Assembly (NCBI GenBank): GCA_903842065.1
Contig: CAIMKZ010000106.1
Span: 1 to 64,000 of the forward strand
Source: an uncultured Acidobacteriaceae bacterium
GTDB lineage: Bacteria > Acidobacteriota > Terriglobia > Terriglobales > Acidobacteriaceae
Direction of reading: 5' to 3'
Length of the DNA stretch: 64,000 nucleotides
Below, piece by piece: positions 52,614-60,573 of the stretch. Within the stretch, counting starts at the first letter, position 1, and each line of letters opens with the position of its first letter. The notes under the pieces were generated by a model that saw nothing but the letters and a program-made list of their open reading frames with translations, searched no databases and had not been told where the DNA came from. Position numbers and translations under genes: made by a program.

Positions 52614-53804
52614 CTACTTCTTGGTGGGGGCCTTGTAGGTAGTGGTGACCTTCTGTCCGGCCGAAGCGAGGATGCCGTTTACGTCGGCGGCGAACGGGCC
52701 GGTGGGGGCCAGTTCGAGGTACTTCTGGTAAGCGGCGATGCAGTCCGGAGGCAGAACCATCTGCGAGGTCTTGGGGTCGATGGTGGCGTTGCCAACCAGC
52801 GCGTTGCCCTTGAGGTAGTAGAGGATTGCGTCGTTCGGGGTGATGGCGATGGCCTTATCCGCAACCGTGGCCTGGGCAGCGGTGTTGCCCAGCTGGTAGT
52901 AGATAATGGCTTCGTTCTTGAGGTAGGTGCCGCCGCGGGCGGGATCGGCCTTGGCGGCTTCGTCATAAGCGGCCTGGGCTTCGTCGGACTTGCCGGTGCG
53001 GGCATAGACCTCGCCGAGGCCGGCCTGGGCCTGTCCAATGACTTCGCCGCGAGGCTTCTTGGAGGCGCTCTCGATATCGAGGGCCTTCTTGTAGGTGGCG
53101 ATGGCGTCGTCGTTCTTCTTGAGACCGAACTGCGCGTAGGCAAGGTTGTTCCAGAGCAGCGGCTCGTCGCCCTTGGCGTTCGTGTCCGTGGTCATCAGGC
53201 TCTCGATGTCGGTGTACTTGGCGGTCTTGATCTCGAGGGTCTTGGCGTCGATGTTGGCCTTGGAGGCGCCTGCGCCGAGCTGCTGGGCGGCGGTCTGGGC
53301 GGCGATGTCGATCTCGTGCTTGTCGGTGTTGACGGTCTTGAGGTCGGCGTTCAGGTGGGCGATCACGGCGTTAGCCTGAAGCGCCGCGGCGTTGGTCTTC
53401 TTCAGTTCCTCAAGCTGCTTGCGCTGCTCGGGAGCCATCTTGTCGATGAACTCCTGGCGGGACATGTCGATGTTCTGAAGCAGATCCTGCCCGGCAACGA
53501 GCTTGACGCCCTTGACGGAGTCGACCATCTGGTCCTTGGGTGTATCGACGTTGCGATAGATGAGGTAGTAGGTTCCCACGGCGAACTCGCCGGAGAAGAC
53601 GCCTTCGGCGCCGACGGGCATATCGAGCTTGGACGACGTGCCATCGGTCGACAGGCTTACCGTGCCGGAACTCTGGGGCTGGCCCGTGGGGTTGAGGACC
53701 TGGCCGTGAACCTTGCCGGTGGCGACGGCGGCGGGAGCCTGCGCCATAACAGGCAGAGCGGCGAGAGCCAGAAGGCCTGCCATAAGAACGAGGGTGCGTT
53801 TCAT
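52614..53804 (-). CDS. exported TPR protein with carboxypeptidase-regulatory-like domain
   Basis: A 396-residue protein. It has a signal peptide (MKRTLVLMAGLLALAALPVMAQA) and an N-terminal beta-sandwich (KVHGQVLNPTGQPQSSGTVSLS ... GEFAVGTYYLIYRN) like CarboxypepD_reg/transthyretin-like domains. A coiled helical link follows, and then three to four TPR units (PLLWNNLAYAQFGLKKNDDAIATYKKALDI; GQAQAGLGEVYARTGKSDEAQAAYDEAAK; AIAITPNDAILYYLKGNAL). This arrangement is frequent in Acidobacteria. AAAGGAGAAAACG precedes the ATG. It is probably a periplasmic scaffold; partner unknown. The alternation of sandwich and TPR suggests protein binding. Confidence 0.8.
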   Translation of the reverse strand: MKRTLVLMAGLLALAALPVMAQAPAAVATGKVHGQVLNPTGQPQSSGTVSLSTDGTSSKLDMPVGAEGVFSGEFAVGTYYLIYRNVDTPKDQMVDSVKGVKLVAGQDLLQNIDMSRQEFIDKMAPEQRKQLEELKKTNAAALQANAVIAHLNADLKTVNTDKHEIDIAAQTAAQQLGAGASKANIDAKTLEIKTAKYTDIESLMTTDTNAKGDEPLLWNNLAYAQFGLKKNDDAIATYKKALDIESASKKPRGEVIGQAQAGLGEVYARTGKSDEAQAAYDEAAKADPARGGTYLKNEAIIYYQLGNTAAQATVADKAIAITPNDAILYYLKGNALVGNATIDPKTSQMVLPPDCIAAYQKYLELAPTGPFAADVNGILASAGQKVTTTYKAPTKK

Positions 53805-54183
53805 CGTTTTCTCCTTTGAGCCCGGATGCTGCCATCCGCAGGCTCAGAAAAACATTCTTCCTGCGCTGGGGTGCGACTTCGTCCCTTCAGCGCAATCTGC
53901 ATCCGGTTAGTAAAAACCCGGGTTCAGCCGGAAACTCTCGCTCCGGCAAAATCAATTGGGCTTCCGCGGCGGACATGCCCCGCCCCGTGCGTGCTGGGGC
54001 GCCTCAATACCTGACACGGGGCCTGGAGACTGGTACAAGACTCAAGTTAAATCGTCTCCAGCCTACACGACAAGCAGAAACGCACAGCCCAACCGGGCCG
54101 GCGGCATACGCCAGTCTAATTGATATCGTACCGGGTCAGGATGAAGCTGTCGTGTGGCGCGTATCACACCCTAAAATGAATAT
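53805..54183. other. intergenic, promoter region for two divergent genes
   Basis: About 380 bases between the TPR gene (leftwards) and the GNAT gene (rightwards). It holds an imperfect hairpin GAGCCCGGATG/CATCCGCAGGCTC near 53818-53846 close to the TPR start. No gene, no repeat of the families listed and no clear promoter box were identified. Confidence 0.45.
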
Positions 54184-54663
54184 ATGTCTACTACGATCCG
54201 GGCCGCGACGCCGGCCGATGTTCCGCAGATTCTGGCCTTTATCAAGGGGCTGGCGCACTATGAGCGCGCACCCCACGAGGTAACCGCCACCGAGGAGGGG
54301 CTGCTGCGCGACGGATTTGGCCCCCAGCCCATCTACCACTGCCTGATCGCCGGCCACGATGGGGTTCCGGCCGGGTTTTCGCTGTTTTTCTTCAATTACT
54401 CGACCTGGAAGGGCAAACCCGGCGTGTACCTCGAAGATATTTACGTGGAACCCGAGCACCGGGGCCGGGGGATCGGCAAGGCGTTGCTTGTGGAGACGGC
54501 GAAATTCGCCGTCGAACACGGCTGCGAGCGGATGCAGTGGGAGGTTCTGGACTGGAACACCCCGGCCATCGATTTTTACCGGGCCATGGGCGGCGAGTTT
54601 CTTGACGAGTGGCGGAATGTGCGGCTGAGCGGCGATGCGCTGAACCGGCTGGCGGTCGCTTGA
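54184..54663 (+). CDS. GNAT-family N-acetyltransferase
   Basis: A 159-residue GNAT enzyme. The start IRAATPADVPQILAFIKGLAHYER and the acetyl-CoA motif A LEDIYVEPEHRGRGIGKALL (R/Q-x2-G-x-G/A) are clear. The WEVLDWNTPAIDFYRAMGGEF end is typical of the spermidine/diamine acetyltransferase (SSAT) subgroup, which suggests a polyamine or amino-acid-like substrate. Cytosolic. No operon partner: a family A repeat follows, then trmFO. Confidence 0.87.
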   Translation: MSTTIRAATPADVPQILAFIKGLAHYERAPHEVTATEEGLLRDGFGPQPIYHCLIAGHDGVPAGFSLFFFNYSTWKGKPGVYLEDIYVEPEHRGRGIGKALLVETAKFAVEHGCERMQWEVLDWNTPAIDFYRAMGGEFLDEWRNVRLSGDALNRLAVA

Positions 54664-54728
54664 GGGTTATGCTTTCCCGGGTCTCAAAATCGAGACCCGG
54701 GGCACCCAGATTTGTGGTTGGTTGAGAG
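54664..54728. repeat. family A palindromic repeat
   Basis: GCTTTCCCGGGTCTC/GAGACCCGGGGCACCCA with loop AAAATC, followed by ATTTGTGGTTGGTTGAGAG. It starts at the stop codon of the GNAT gene and runs up to the trmFO ribosome site. Confidence 0.8.
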
Positions 54729-54747
54729 AGAGAGACGGGGTTCGGTT

Positions 54748-56268
54748 TTGAGGATACGCATCATTGGCGGAGGACTGGCTGGCTCGGAAGCAGCGCTGAC
54801 GGCGGCGCGGATGGGCTGCGAGGTCGATCTCTACGAGATGCGGACCGAGACGCGTTCAACACCGGCGCACAAGACTACGGATTTCGGCGAGCTGGTCTGT
54901 TCAAACTCACTCAAGAGCGAGAGCGAGAACACCGCTCCCTGGCTGCTCAAGCAGGAGATGCGGCGGCTGGGTTCGGCGCTCATCAAATTCGCTGACGAGA
55001 CGGCGGTTCCGGCGGGCCATGCCCTGGCTGTCGATCGCGTCGAGTTTTCGCGGCGGGTGACGGCGGCTATCGAGGCCGAGCCGAAGATTCGGGTGATTCG
55101 CGAAGAAGTGACTTCGCTTGAGGGAGATGGGCTGGCTATCGTGGCCAGCGGGCCGCTGACCTCCGATGCTTTGAGCCGTGAGATCGAGCGGCTGACGGGC
55201 GCGGAACATTTAGCGTTTTACGATTCCATTTCGCCGATCGTCGAGACCGACTCGATCGACATGGAGCGCGTCTACATGGCCGCGCGGTGGGACAAGGGCA
55301 CCCCCGACTACATCAACTGCCCCATGGATCGCGAGGAGTACGACCGCTTCTACGACGCGCTGATCGGGGCCGAAGCCGCCGAAGCAAAGGAGTGGGAGAA
55401 GGCCGAGTACTTCCCACCCCAAGCGCCAGAAGCGGGCGCTCGGGGGCCCCGGTACTTCGAAGGCTGTCTGCCTATCGAGGTGCTGGCCCGGCGGGGCAAG
55501 GATACTCTGCGCTACGGACCGATGAAGCCGGTGGGGCTGCGCAATCCGCGCACCGGCAAGACCCCCTGGGCTGTGGTGCAACTGCGCAAGGAGAATCTGC
55601 GCTCCGATAGCTACAACCTGGTGGGCTTTCAAAATCACCTGAAGTGGGGCGAGCAAGCACGGGTCTTGCGTCTGATTCCCGGTCTCGAGAATGCGAAGTT
55701 TCTGCGCTTCGGCCAGATTCATCGCAACACGTATATCTGCGCGCCCGCGCTTCTCGACAACTTACTGCGCCTTATACCCAGCATCTGTCATCCTGAGCAA
55801 ATCACGACAGTTTGTCATCCTGAGCAAGGTAATAAAGTTTGTCATCCTGAGCGGAGTCTGGATCGCGAAGCGTTCCAGACGGAGTCGAAGGACCTGCGGT
55901 TGTCTTTCCCGCCCCACTCAATCCTCTTCGCCGGCCAGCTCGCCGGCATCGAGGGCTACACGGAGTCGATTGCAACGGGGATGCTGGCTGGCCTCTATGC
56001 GGCATCGCTAGCGCGGGGAGTGGAGCCGGAGCCGGTCCCCCGCACCTCGGCCCTCGGCTCGCTCGTCAACTACATGACCCGCGCCGAAGCCAAAAACTAT
56101 CAGCCCGCCAACATGACCTTCGATCTCCTCGAACCGCTCGAAGAAGAGACCCGCAAAAAACTCCGCGACAAAAAGCTCCGCCACAAGATGCAGTGCGACC
56201 GTGCGCTTGAAGCGTTCGAGACGTGGCGGGCGGAGTTCGAGCAAAGGCTGGGGACAAGCCAGGTTTGA
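54748..56268 (+). CDS. trmFO: tRNA (uracil-54) methyltransferase TrmFO with a repeat-derived insertion
   Basis: A 506-residue FAD enzyme that uses methylenetetrahydrofolate to make T54 in tRNA. It has the N-terminal dinucleotide site IIGGGLAGSEAALTAARMG, FGELVCSNSLKSESENTAPWLLK, and the C-terminal FAGQLAGIEGYTESIATGMLAGLYAA. Normal TrmFO proteins have about 435-470 residues. Here about 45 extra residues lie between LLDNLLRL and ILFAGQ (about 343-388), containing three CHPEx units encoded by family B repeats (55786-55909). TTG 54748 is the best start; the 12 codons before it are family A repeat. The insertion is in a surface loop just before the conserved FAD segment. Confidence 0.92.
   Translation: MRIRIIGGGLAGSEAALTAARMGCEVDLYEMRTETRSTPAHKTTDFGELVCSNSLKSESENTAPWLLKQEMRRLGSALIKFADETAVPAGHALAVDRVEFSRRVTAAIEAEPKIRVIREEVTSLEGDGLAIVASGPLTSDALSREIERLTGAEHLAFYDSISPIVETDSIDMERVYMAARWDKGTPDYINCPMDREEYDRFYDALIGAEAAEAKEWEKAEYFPPQAPEAGARGPRYFEGCLPIEVLARRGKDTLRYGPMKPVGLRNPRTGKTPWAVVQLRKENLRSDSYNLVGFQNHLKWGEQARVLRLIPGLENAKFLRFGQIHRNTYICAPALLDNLLRLIPSICHPEQITTVCHPEQGNKVCHPERSLDREAFQTESKDLRLSFPPHSILFAGQLAGIEGYTESIATGMLAGLYAASLARGVEPEPVPRTSALGSLVNYMTRAEAKNYQPANMTFDLLEPLEEETRKKLRDKKLRHKMQCDRALEAFETWRAEFEQRLGTSQV
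55786..55909 (+). repeat. family B repeats inside trmFO (three tandem starts)
   Basis: Three copies of TGTCATCCTGAGC occur at about 26-base intervals (55786, 55813, 55840). The last is followed by a hairpin GTCTGGA/TCCAGAC around TCGCGAAGCGT and by AGTCGAAGGACCTGCGG, exactly as in the intergenic copy at 32.2 kb. The reading frame is kept throughout and contains no stop. Confidence 0.88.
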
Positions 56269-56298
56269 GGGTATTTGTTATCCCCGGTTCCAAGGCCG

Positions 56299-56358
56299 GC
56301 TGCCCCAGGTGCCTCGCATTTGGGCACCTGGGATAGATCGACTCTCAACCAGCCACAC
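56299..56358. repeat. family A palindromic repeat
   Basis: CTGCCCCAGGTGCC/GGGCACCTGGGATAG around TCGCATTT, followed by GACTCTCAACCAGCCACAC. It lies just downstream of trmFO. Confidence 0.75.
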
Positions 56359-56660
56359 GAAAGAAGCAGGGGCTTTCTATCAGGGCACGACTTCTGTCGT
56401 GCCGAACCATGCCTCAACTTCCACTGGGCTTTAGCCCCTGCGGACCGCGCCCCGATCATCTGCAACGAAGCTGTGCCCCGTTCATCGCGGTCATATCGCG
56501 ATGAGCGGGAGGAATTGGGTTCGTGCTCTCCCACTCAAAACGGTCGCCGCGCCTGCCCGCCGTGGCGGGACGACCGCGTTTTGAATGGGGCACAGACGCG
56601 TCATGCAACCATGAAGTGTGAAGGAACGGGACGGGCCACCTGCCCTACCTTCCCATCCGC
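56359..56660. other. intergenic repeats between trmFO and the channel gene
   Basis: About 300 bases of mixed palindromic units: GGGCACGACTTCTGTCGTGCC (56383-56404, a near-perfect hairpin), GGGCTTTAGCCCCTGCGG (56428-56445) and inverted CGGTCGCCGCGCC segments near 56540. An open frame across it (56275-56943, plus) has no coding character. No gene is supported. Confidence 0.55.
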
Positions 56661-57547
56661 AATTCCTCCATTCTTGTTTGGATTTCTTCGAGCAGTTGAG
56701 TATCGTCCTGATACAAACCAATTCCCGCTACCTTTATCGCATTCTCCGTCCGCTGCATCCGATCAGCCTCGTTTATCTTCCGCTCGGACGAGAGTTCCTG
56801 ACGGCGACTCAGTATCCAAGATGTTGAAGTCGCTAGAACCACGGCGAGGACAAATAGCGCGACAACAATCTCAGTGCATACAAGCAATTTTGTTGACATG
56901 CTATCTGGGTAGAAGTCGCCATAACCCACCGTTGCGAAAGTGACCAGGGAGAAATAGACCGAAGACGCAAGTTCCAAGTCCTTCGAAAATGCAAGTAGAT
57001 GGATGGTTGTCAGCGAGAGGTAAATAGCAGCGTATCCGAGTACGACGCAAGCAATCGCGTTTGCAAGAAGCGAGAAAAGTGAAACGGGATCCTGAATTGA
57101 GGGCTCGAATGAATACTCCCGAAACGGACCAGCTGACCCCATGTATTGAGTTTGCACATCAACGCCGGAACCATAGAGGACTTCTCCCAACAGGCAAACC
57201 GCCAACCCGAGACCGGAGAGCACCGCGATAGAGCCTGCTATAGCCGAGGAGATGAACCAAGATGCCCAATACAAGACCAGCGAGGATGCAGCGAACGCTA
57301 AGCTCGCGCGGGAGAATAATCGACGAGTGCGTAGAATCCCCAAACGGTGGGGTCTCCTTTGACCGGAGACAAACTTTGGGACTGCTCTGGCCAGGCGTTC
57401 GACCTCACTGATGCGACGGCCCATGACATCCTTGTATGCCTGCCGAAATGTCGGATCCTTGGGGTCGATGCTATCCGGCAGTTTGTCGCCGAGCGTATGA
57501 AAGAAGTCGTCGCCGATTTCCTCAGGCGATTCAATTTTAGGATTCAT
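56645..57547 (-). CDS. two-pore-domain-like potassium channel protein (Ion_trans_2)
   Basis: A 300-residue membrane protein from ATG 57547. An N-terminal cytosolic part of about 85 residues is followed by two hydrophobic segments (LAFAASSLVLYWASWFI; AGSIAVLSGLGLAVCLL). Then comes a pore module: helix, pore loop with selectivity filter TVGYGD in YFSLVTFATVGYGDFYP, and helix LVCTEIVVALFVLAVVLATS. A C-terminal helical tail (about 45 residues) follows. There is a single pore domain, so four copies would form the channel. No RCK/TrkA domain is attached. The start lies next to a family A repeat; upstream extension to 57679 is repeat sequence. Confidence 0.85.
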   Translation of the reverse strand: MNPKIESPEEIGDDFFHTLGDKLPDSIDPKDPTFRQAYKDVMGRRISEVERLARAVPKFVSGQRRPHRLGILRTRRLFSRASLAFAASSLVLYWASWFISSAIAGSIAVLSGLGLAVCLLGEVLYGSGVDVQTQYMGSAGPFREYSFEPSIQDPVSLFSLLANAIACVVLGYAAIYLSLTTIHLLAFSKDLELASSVYFSLVTFATVGYGDFYPDSMSTKLLVCTEIVVALFVLAVVLATSTSWILSRRQELSSERKINEADRMQRTENAIKVAGIGLYQDDTQLLEEIQTRMEELRMGR

Positions 57548-57593
57548 CGGGTTGAGTTTAGCCCGACTCGAACCACTTGTCACTCTGATTGAC

Positions 57594-57676
57594 GGGTGCC
57601 CACGGTCTCGATTCACCTTCCAAAACCACAACTCGGGTGCCCCCGGTCCCTCGCCTTCGGGGACCGGGGAAGCATC
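57594..57676. repeat. family A repeat, compound copy
   Basis: GGGTGCCCACGGTCTCGATT, then AAAACCACAACTCGGGTGCCCC, then CGGTCCC/GGGACCG around TCGCCTTC and GGGGAAGC. Two units in tandem, the first broken. It lies directly upstream of the channel gene. Confidence 0.7.
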
Positions 57677-57745
57677 CACCCCAAATCCCCGCCCCGCCCG
57701 CTAACCCCGCCAGCACCGCTAACTCCGCTATTTTTCTCCCCCCCC

Positions 57746-57797
57746 TTGCCGATTAATTCCACCAAACGCGCATACTGGTCCTCAAGAGTCGCGCAAT
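57746..57797. repeat. family C repeat
   Basis: TTGCCGATTAATTCCACCAA continues as ACGCGCATACTGGTCCTCAAGAGTCGCGCAA. A nearly identical copy lies at 63827-63877 and two shorter ones at 62.9 kb. No obvious hairpin; the conserved 50 bases suggest a recently spread element or a conserved non-coding function. Confidence 0.8.
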
Positions 57798-57993
57798 CGG
57801 CTCCCCTGCGTCCGTGGTCCGGGCAGCAAGGACGCGCAAAACCAGCTGCAAAGTATTGATATAGGGGTACATACAAAACAAAGTCTTTGTTTTCTGCCGC
57901 TTGCGGCGATACTCCCTCCGCAGGCCGTTTATTTTGTTGTACATGCGCCCGATGGATAGGGGGCCATCGTGGCCAGTTTCCGCAAAAAGCAAA

Positions 57994-58015
57994 GGGGGAG
58001 GCGCATGCCTCCCCC
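57994..58015 (-). terminator. terminator of the pit operon
   Basis: GGGGGAGGC (57994-58002) pairs with GCCTCCCCC (58007-58015) around a four-base loop. On the minus strand the hairpin is followed by TTTGCTTTTTG. It lies 19 bases beyond the stop of the phosphate transporter gene. Confidence 0.85.
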
Positions 58016-58033
58016 TTCGCCGCCGGCTTTCGT

Positions 58034-59044
58034 TTACGCGTGCATTCCGAAGAGCGCCGCAACGCTATAAATCGTCCACGCAATCAGCGCTGCGCCGGGA
58101 ATGGTGAACACCCAGGCCCAGGCGATGCTGAAGGTCTTGCTCCAGCGCACGGCCGAAACGCGGCTCACCGCCCGCGTGCCGGAGATGGCGCCGGTAATCA
58201 CGTGCGTGGTGCTGACCGGGATGCCGAGAAAGGTCGAAAGAAAGATGCTCGACGCGCTCGCAAATTCGGCGCTGAAACCGTCCAGCGAGCGAAGTTTCGC
58301 AATGCCGGTGCCCATGGTCTTCATAATCCGCCATCCACCGAAGAGCGTTCCCAACCCCATCGCGCCGTAGGCCGAAAGCGCGACCCACAACGGAATGCTG
58401 AAGGTGGGAATGAGCTTTGCGGAAAAAAGCAGGCCGGCGATGATGCCCATGGTTTTTTGCGCGTCGTTGCCGCCGTGCCCCAGGCTGTAAGCTGCGGCAG
58501 AAAGCAGTCGCACGCGCTTCAGCCACGGGTTCACGCGCGATGGCGGCGCTTTGCTCCACTCAATCATCCAGGTGGAGAAGGCCAGCATCAGCCCGCCCAA
58601 AACGAACCCGATGAGCGGCGCAAGAACGATGAACACAAGCGTCTTCGACCATCCTCCGGGAAGCAGAACGCCGAAGCCCGCCTTGGCCACCGCCGCCCCC
58701 GCGTACGCGCCGATGATGGCATGAGAAGAACTGGTCGGGATTCCGAGCACGAGCGTGATGATATTCCACGCAATTGCGCCCAGCAGCCCGGCAAGCACCA
58801 CAAACGGGGTCACGGCATGGATGTTTATCATGCCGCTGCCGATCGTCTTCGCCACCGCCGTCCCGAAGATCAAAAATGCGGCCACGTTCCAGAACGCGGC
58901 CCAGACGACCGCCTGAATCGGCGAAAGCACCCGCGTGGCAACGATGGTTGCCACGGAGTTCGCGCTGTCATGCATGCCGTTTGTAAAGTCAAAGCCCAGC
59001 GCAACGGCCACAATGATACCGACTAGCAATACCTGATGGCTCAC
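58034..59044 (-). CDS. inorganic phosphate transporter, Pit family
   Basis: A 336-residue protein with about ten membrane helices. It contains the duplicated PHO-4 signature: GFDFTNGMHDSANSVATIVATRVLSP near the N-terminus and AAYSLGHGGNDAQKTMGIIAG in the second half, both with the conserved aspartate/asparagine. It is the low-affinity phosphate/proton symporter type. It starts with GTG three bases after the stop of the DUF47 gene, a tight operon. Terminator downstream. Confidence 0.93.
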   Translation of the reverse strand: MSHQVLLVGIIVAVALGFDFTNGMHDSANSVATIVATRVLSPIQAVVWAAFWNVAAFLIFGTAVAKTIGSGMINIHAVTPFVVLAGLLGAIAWNIITLVLGIPTSSSHAIIGAYAGAAVAKAGFGVLLPGGWSKTLVFIVLAPLIGFVLGGLMLAFSTWMIEWSKAPPSRVNPWLKRVRLLSAAAYSLGHGGNDAQKTMGIIAGLLFSAKLIPTFSIPLWVALSAYGAMGLGTLFGGWRIMKTMGTGIAKLRSLDGFSAEFASASSIFLSTFLGIPVSTTHVITGAISGTRAVSRVSAVRWSKTFSIAWAWVFTIPGAALIAWTIYSVAALFGMHA

Positions 59045-59047
59045 GCT

Positions 59048-59710
59048 CTAGCTCCACTTGATGGCAATGCCCTCGATCCGGTTCGCCGCCACCTGGAAGG
59101 CGTCGACGATCTTCTCGAGATTATTGATGCAGCGCGTCATGGCCAGAACCTTCAGCGTGATCACGGAGTCGGCATCGTTCGGGAACAGATCGTTAAGCCG
59201 CTCCCGATTGCTGGTAAACAGCGTGTGAACGCTGTCTTTATACAGAACGTCGGCCTCATGTTCGATGCCGCGAATCTTTTCGACAGCATGCGCCAGCTCG
59301 GCCACGTACTTGCGCCGCTCAAAGACCGAGAGCAGCCCCTCCAGCTCATCCGCGGCTCCCTGAATGAGCGAGACAAACGCGTCCATGATCGGCGGCTTTT
59401 CCGTGATGCCGTAAAGATACGTATCCTGCACGGCCCGGTTGATCAGGTTCACAATCTTGTCCAGCTCCAGCATCAGCGGATGAATGTCTTCCCTATCGAG
59501 CGGCGTGTTGAACGTCTCCGCCAGCTCGTAGGTAAGCTTGCGGACGACGGCGTCCCCTTCCCGCTCAATGGCTTTCGCGCGGGCGCTGTACGCTTCAATA
59601 TCGCTGAACCGGTTCGCAAACTCCGCAAACAAATCCGAGGCCTTTTTGATCACCGTTCCCTGAGTCATGAAGAGCTCAAAAATAGTGCTTTTTTTGGGCA
59701 GCAAAGACAC
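59048..59710 (-). CDS. DUF47 / PhoU-like Pit accessory protein
   Basis: A 220-residue, all-helical PhoU-like protein (FELFMTQGTVIKKASDLFAEFANRFSDIEAYSARAKAIEREGDAVVRKLTYELAETFNTPLDREDIHPLM, here described in parts: FAEF...IEREGD...TPLDREDIH). REDIH and HEAD/EHEAD-type motifs resemble the metal-binding motifs of PhoU. Such proteins pair with Pit transporters and are thought to regulate them. The GTG start follows AGGAGGGC. It is the first gene of the two-gene unit. Confidence 0.9.
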   Translation of the reverse strand: MSLLPKKSTIFELFMTQGTVIKKASDLFAEFANRFSDIEAYSARAKAIEREGDAVVRKLTYELAETFNTPLDREDIHPLMLELDKIVNLINRAVQDTYLYGITEKPPIMDAFVSLIQGAADELEGLLSVFERRKYVAELAHAVEKIRGIEHEADVLYKDSVHTLFTSNRERLNDLFPNDADSVITLKVLAMTRCINNLEKIVDAFQVAANRIEGIAIKWS

Positions 59711-59762
59711 GATATGCCCTCCTGGAGTTCATTCTAATATTCCCGTTTCCGTGATTCGCAGG

Positions 59763-60018
59763 AAGCAGGGGCCAACGGAGGGAGCAGGGGCCAACGGAGG
59801 AAGCAGGGGCCAACGGAGGGAGCAGGGGCCTTCAGGCCCCTGAATCAGGCGCGTCCAAGCGGGGCCTTCAGGCCCGGGCCTTATTTTCTATTCCCTGAAT
59901 TTCAGAACTGACACCCAGCTCTCGCATCTTCGGAGGAAGCAGGGGCCAACGGAGGGAGCAGGGGCCTTCAGGCCCCTGAATCAGGCGCGTCCAAGTGGGG
60001 CCTTTAGGCCCGGGCCTT
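59763..60018. repeat. family D repeats, two copies
   Basis: Tandem GGAAGCAGGGGCCAACGGAGG units (59763-59830) lead into a hairpin AGGGGCC TTCAGGCCCCT and ATCAGGCGCGTCCAAGCGGGGCC. A shorter second copy follows at 59935-60018 with almost the same order, including TTCAGGCCCCTGAATCAGGCGCG. The copies are separated by about 55 bases ending in CTTCGGAGGAAGC. They fill the space behind the Pit operon promoter. Confidence 0.8.
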
Positions 60019-60105
60019 GTCTTCTATCGTCAGGCGAGAGGCCGTGCCGGGGTTGAAGGATTCGTGCGGGATTCAACAACAGGCTTTGTATCCGGGCACG
60101 ACTTA

Positions 60106-60256
60106 ACAGGCTGCGGAAAAAATCAATTTGTGATGCGGTTTTGAAAGGGCACGGATTTATCCGTGCCGTAAACGCCACAAAATCAACGCGGCTTTAGCCG
60201 CTGAGGGATGCTTTTCAAGGCTTTCGCTTTGTATTAGGAGTTTTTCCGCAGCCTGT
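60106..60256. mobile_element. MITE-like element with perfect terminal inverted repeats
   Basis: ACAGGCTGCGGAAAAA at the left (60106-60121) and its exact complement TTTTTCCGCAGCCTGT at the right (60241-60256) bound 151 bases with no open frame. TTA stands immediately outside both ends, a possible 3-bp target duplication. Inside are smaller hairpins (GGCACGGATTTATCCGTGCC; CGGCTTTAGCCG). The flanks GGGCACGACTT and TAGCCCCTGCGGGCC look like the two halves of a palindromic unit seen whole near 56.4 kb, so this is probably an insertion into a repeat. Confidence 0.65.
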
Positions 60257-60573
60257 TTAGCCCCTGCGGGCCGGTGCCCCGGTCCTACGCAAAGAAGCTG
60301 AGCCCCGTGTTTCACGATTCTGTGCGATGAGCGGGCGGGGTGGATTTGCGGTTGATGGAGAAGGGCGGGCCAGGTTTGATGGTGTGTGTATCCCAGGCCC
60401 CAAAGATGAGGGACCGGAGGCACCGTCACTTGTGATTCGCCCAGGTCACTGGGATCGTGGCCAACTACCTGTTTAAGTATGTTAGCCGGCATAGCTACTC
60501 GCTTTGGCTAATCCTCGCACCGATACTTTCTATGATATAAATCCATATATCAAAAAAGCGGGAGGTAGATGCG
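60257..60573. other. intergenic repeat remnants and upstream region of the hypothetical module
   Basis: It contains a degenerate family A unit (TATCCCAGGCCCC ... GAGGGACCGGAGGCACC, 60390-60424). An A/T-rich stretch follows (60520-60570) with TATGATATAAATCCATATATC, and a GGGAGGTAG ribosome site before 60574. No further gene. Confidence 0.5.

Noticed and set aside
56275-56943. A 222-codon plus-strand frame after trmFO
   Set aside because: It runs over palindromic repeats and then antisense through the channel gene; no coding signal.
57887-59026. A 379-codon plus-strand frame opposite the Pit transporter
   Set aside because: It is rich in Arg, Gly and His without domains, and the minus-strand frame is a clear transporter.
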